Shown here one piece after another: positions 13,610-13,657 of a stretch of DNA of 13,657 nucleotides. The notes beneath the pieces were generated by a model that worked only from the letters and a program-made list of their open reading frames with translations, made no database searches and was not told the DNA's origin. The stretch covers positions 1-13,657 of the forward strand of contig CANJKY010000019.1 in NCBI GenBank assembly GCA_947474875.1, given 5' to 3'. This stretch comes from Gemmataceae bacterium (GTDB taxonomy: Bacteria; Planctomycetota; Planctomycetia; Gemmatales; Gemmataceae). How positions within the stretch are numbered: the first letter of the stretch is position 1; every line of letters starts with the position of its first letter. Made by a program: the position numbers and the translations under genes.

Positions 13610-13657
13610 ATGACCCAGATCCCGGTCGCCCCGCACCTGACGCCCGTCGAGATCGAC
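13610..13657 (+). CDS. Start of a gene cut by the window edge, possibly a transposase
   Basis: AGGAGGT (13596-13602) lies seven bases before an ATG, a full-consensus Shine-Dalgarno that is rare in this window. The 16 visible codons read MTQIPVAPHLTPVEID with mostly G or C in third positions. The start resembles helix-turn-helix IS630-type transposases of Gemmata that I recall, but too little is visible to be sure. The position next to a gene truncated at its 5' side fits a transposable element. Confidence 0.5.
   Translation, partial: MTQIPVAPHLTPVEID

Overview
The window is a GC-rich bacterial segment that most likely comes from a planctomycete of the Gemmata/Gemmataceae type. The supporting signs are the 3' remnant of a DUF1559 (H-X9-DG type) protein, a DUF6677-like membrane protein, a CehA/McbA-type hydrolase of the planctomycete kind, proline/alanine-rich membrane proteins, and an RRM protein with a glycine-rich tail. 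The assignment rests on recalled family knowledge, not on a database search.

Left part, minus strand (about 155-8679). A PadR-family repressor and a four-helix membrane protein form a two-gene unit joined by an ATGA overlap. It is preceded by a consensus-like promoter that would give a leaderless message, and an imperfect palindrome covers that promoter. A compound hairpin separates this unit from an RRM-type RNA-binding protein. Next comes a PcrA/UvrD helicase gene interrupted by a 361-residue intein, placed inside the conserved GDxDQ-SIY helicase motif. Upstream of the helicase lies a 72-base element with perfect 33-base inverted arms, abutting the stop codon of a small lipoprotein gene. 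After a 263-base intergenic stretch with a T-tailed terminator comes an 880-residue secreted protein. It fuses a caspase-like domain that has lost both catalytic residues to a PDZ/S41 C-terminal-processing protease whose Ser-Lys dyad is intact.

Right part, plus strand (9015-13195). Five genes lie head to tail: a proline-rich protein with a C-terminal membrane anchor, a DUF6677-like membrane protein, a small membrane protein, a CehA/McbA-like hydrolase whose HxH metal motif looks altered, and a two-helix potassium channel with an RCK (TrkA-N/TrkA-C) module. Two junctions are ATGA overlaps and one gap is 6 bases, so the last four are probably one operon. A TATAAT box overlaps the stop codon of the first gene.

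Right edge. A converging DUF1559 3' fragment without a proper start is followed by a plus-strand gene beginning at 13610 behind a perfect Shine-Dalgarno. It runs off the window and may be a transposase. The left edge (1-154) holds what looks like the signal-peptide end of a plus-strand gene that dissolves into the converging membrane-protein gene.

The items most worth a second look are the intein with a non-LAGLIDADG, possibly GIY-YIG-like insert, the pseudo-caspase/S41 fusion, and the inverted-repeat element with two relatives elsewhere in the window. I found no tRNA, rRNA or CRISPR array.
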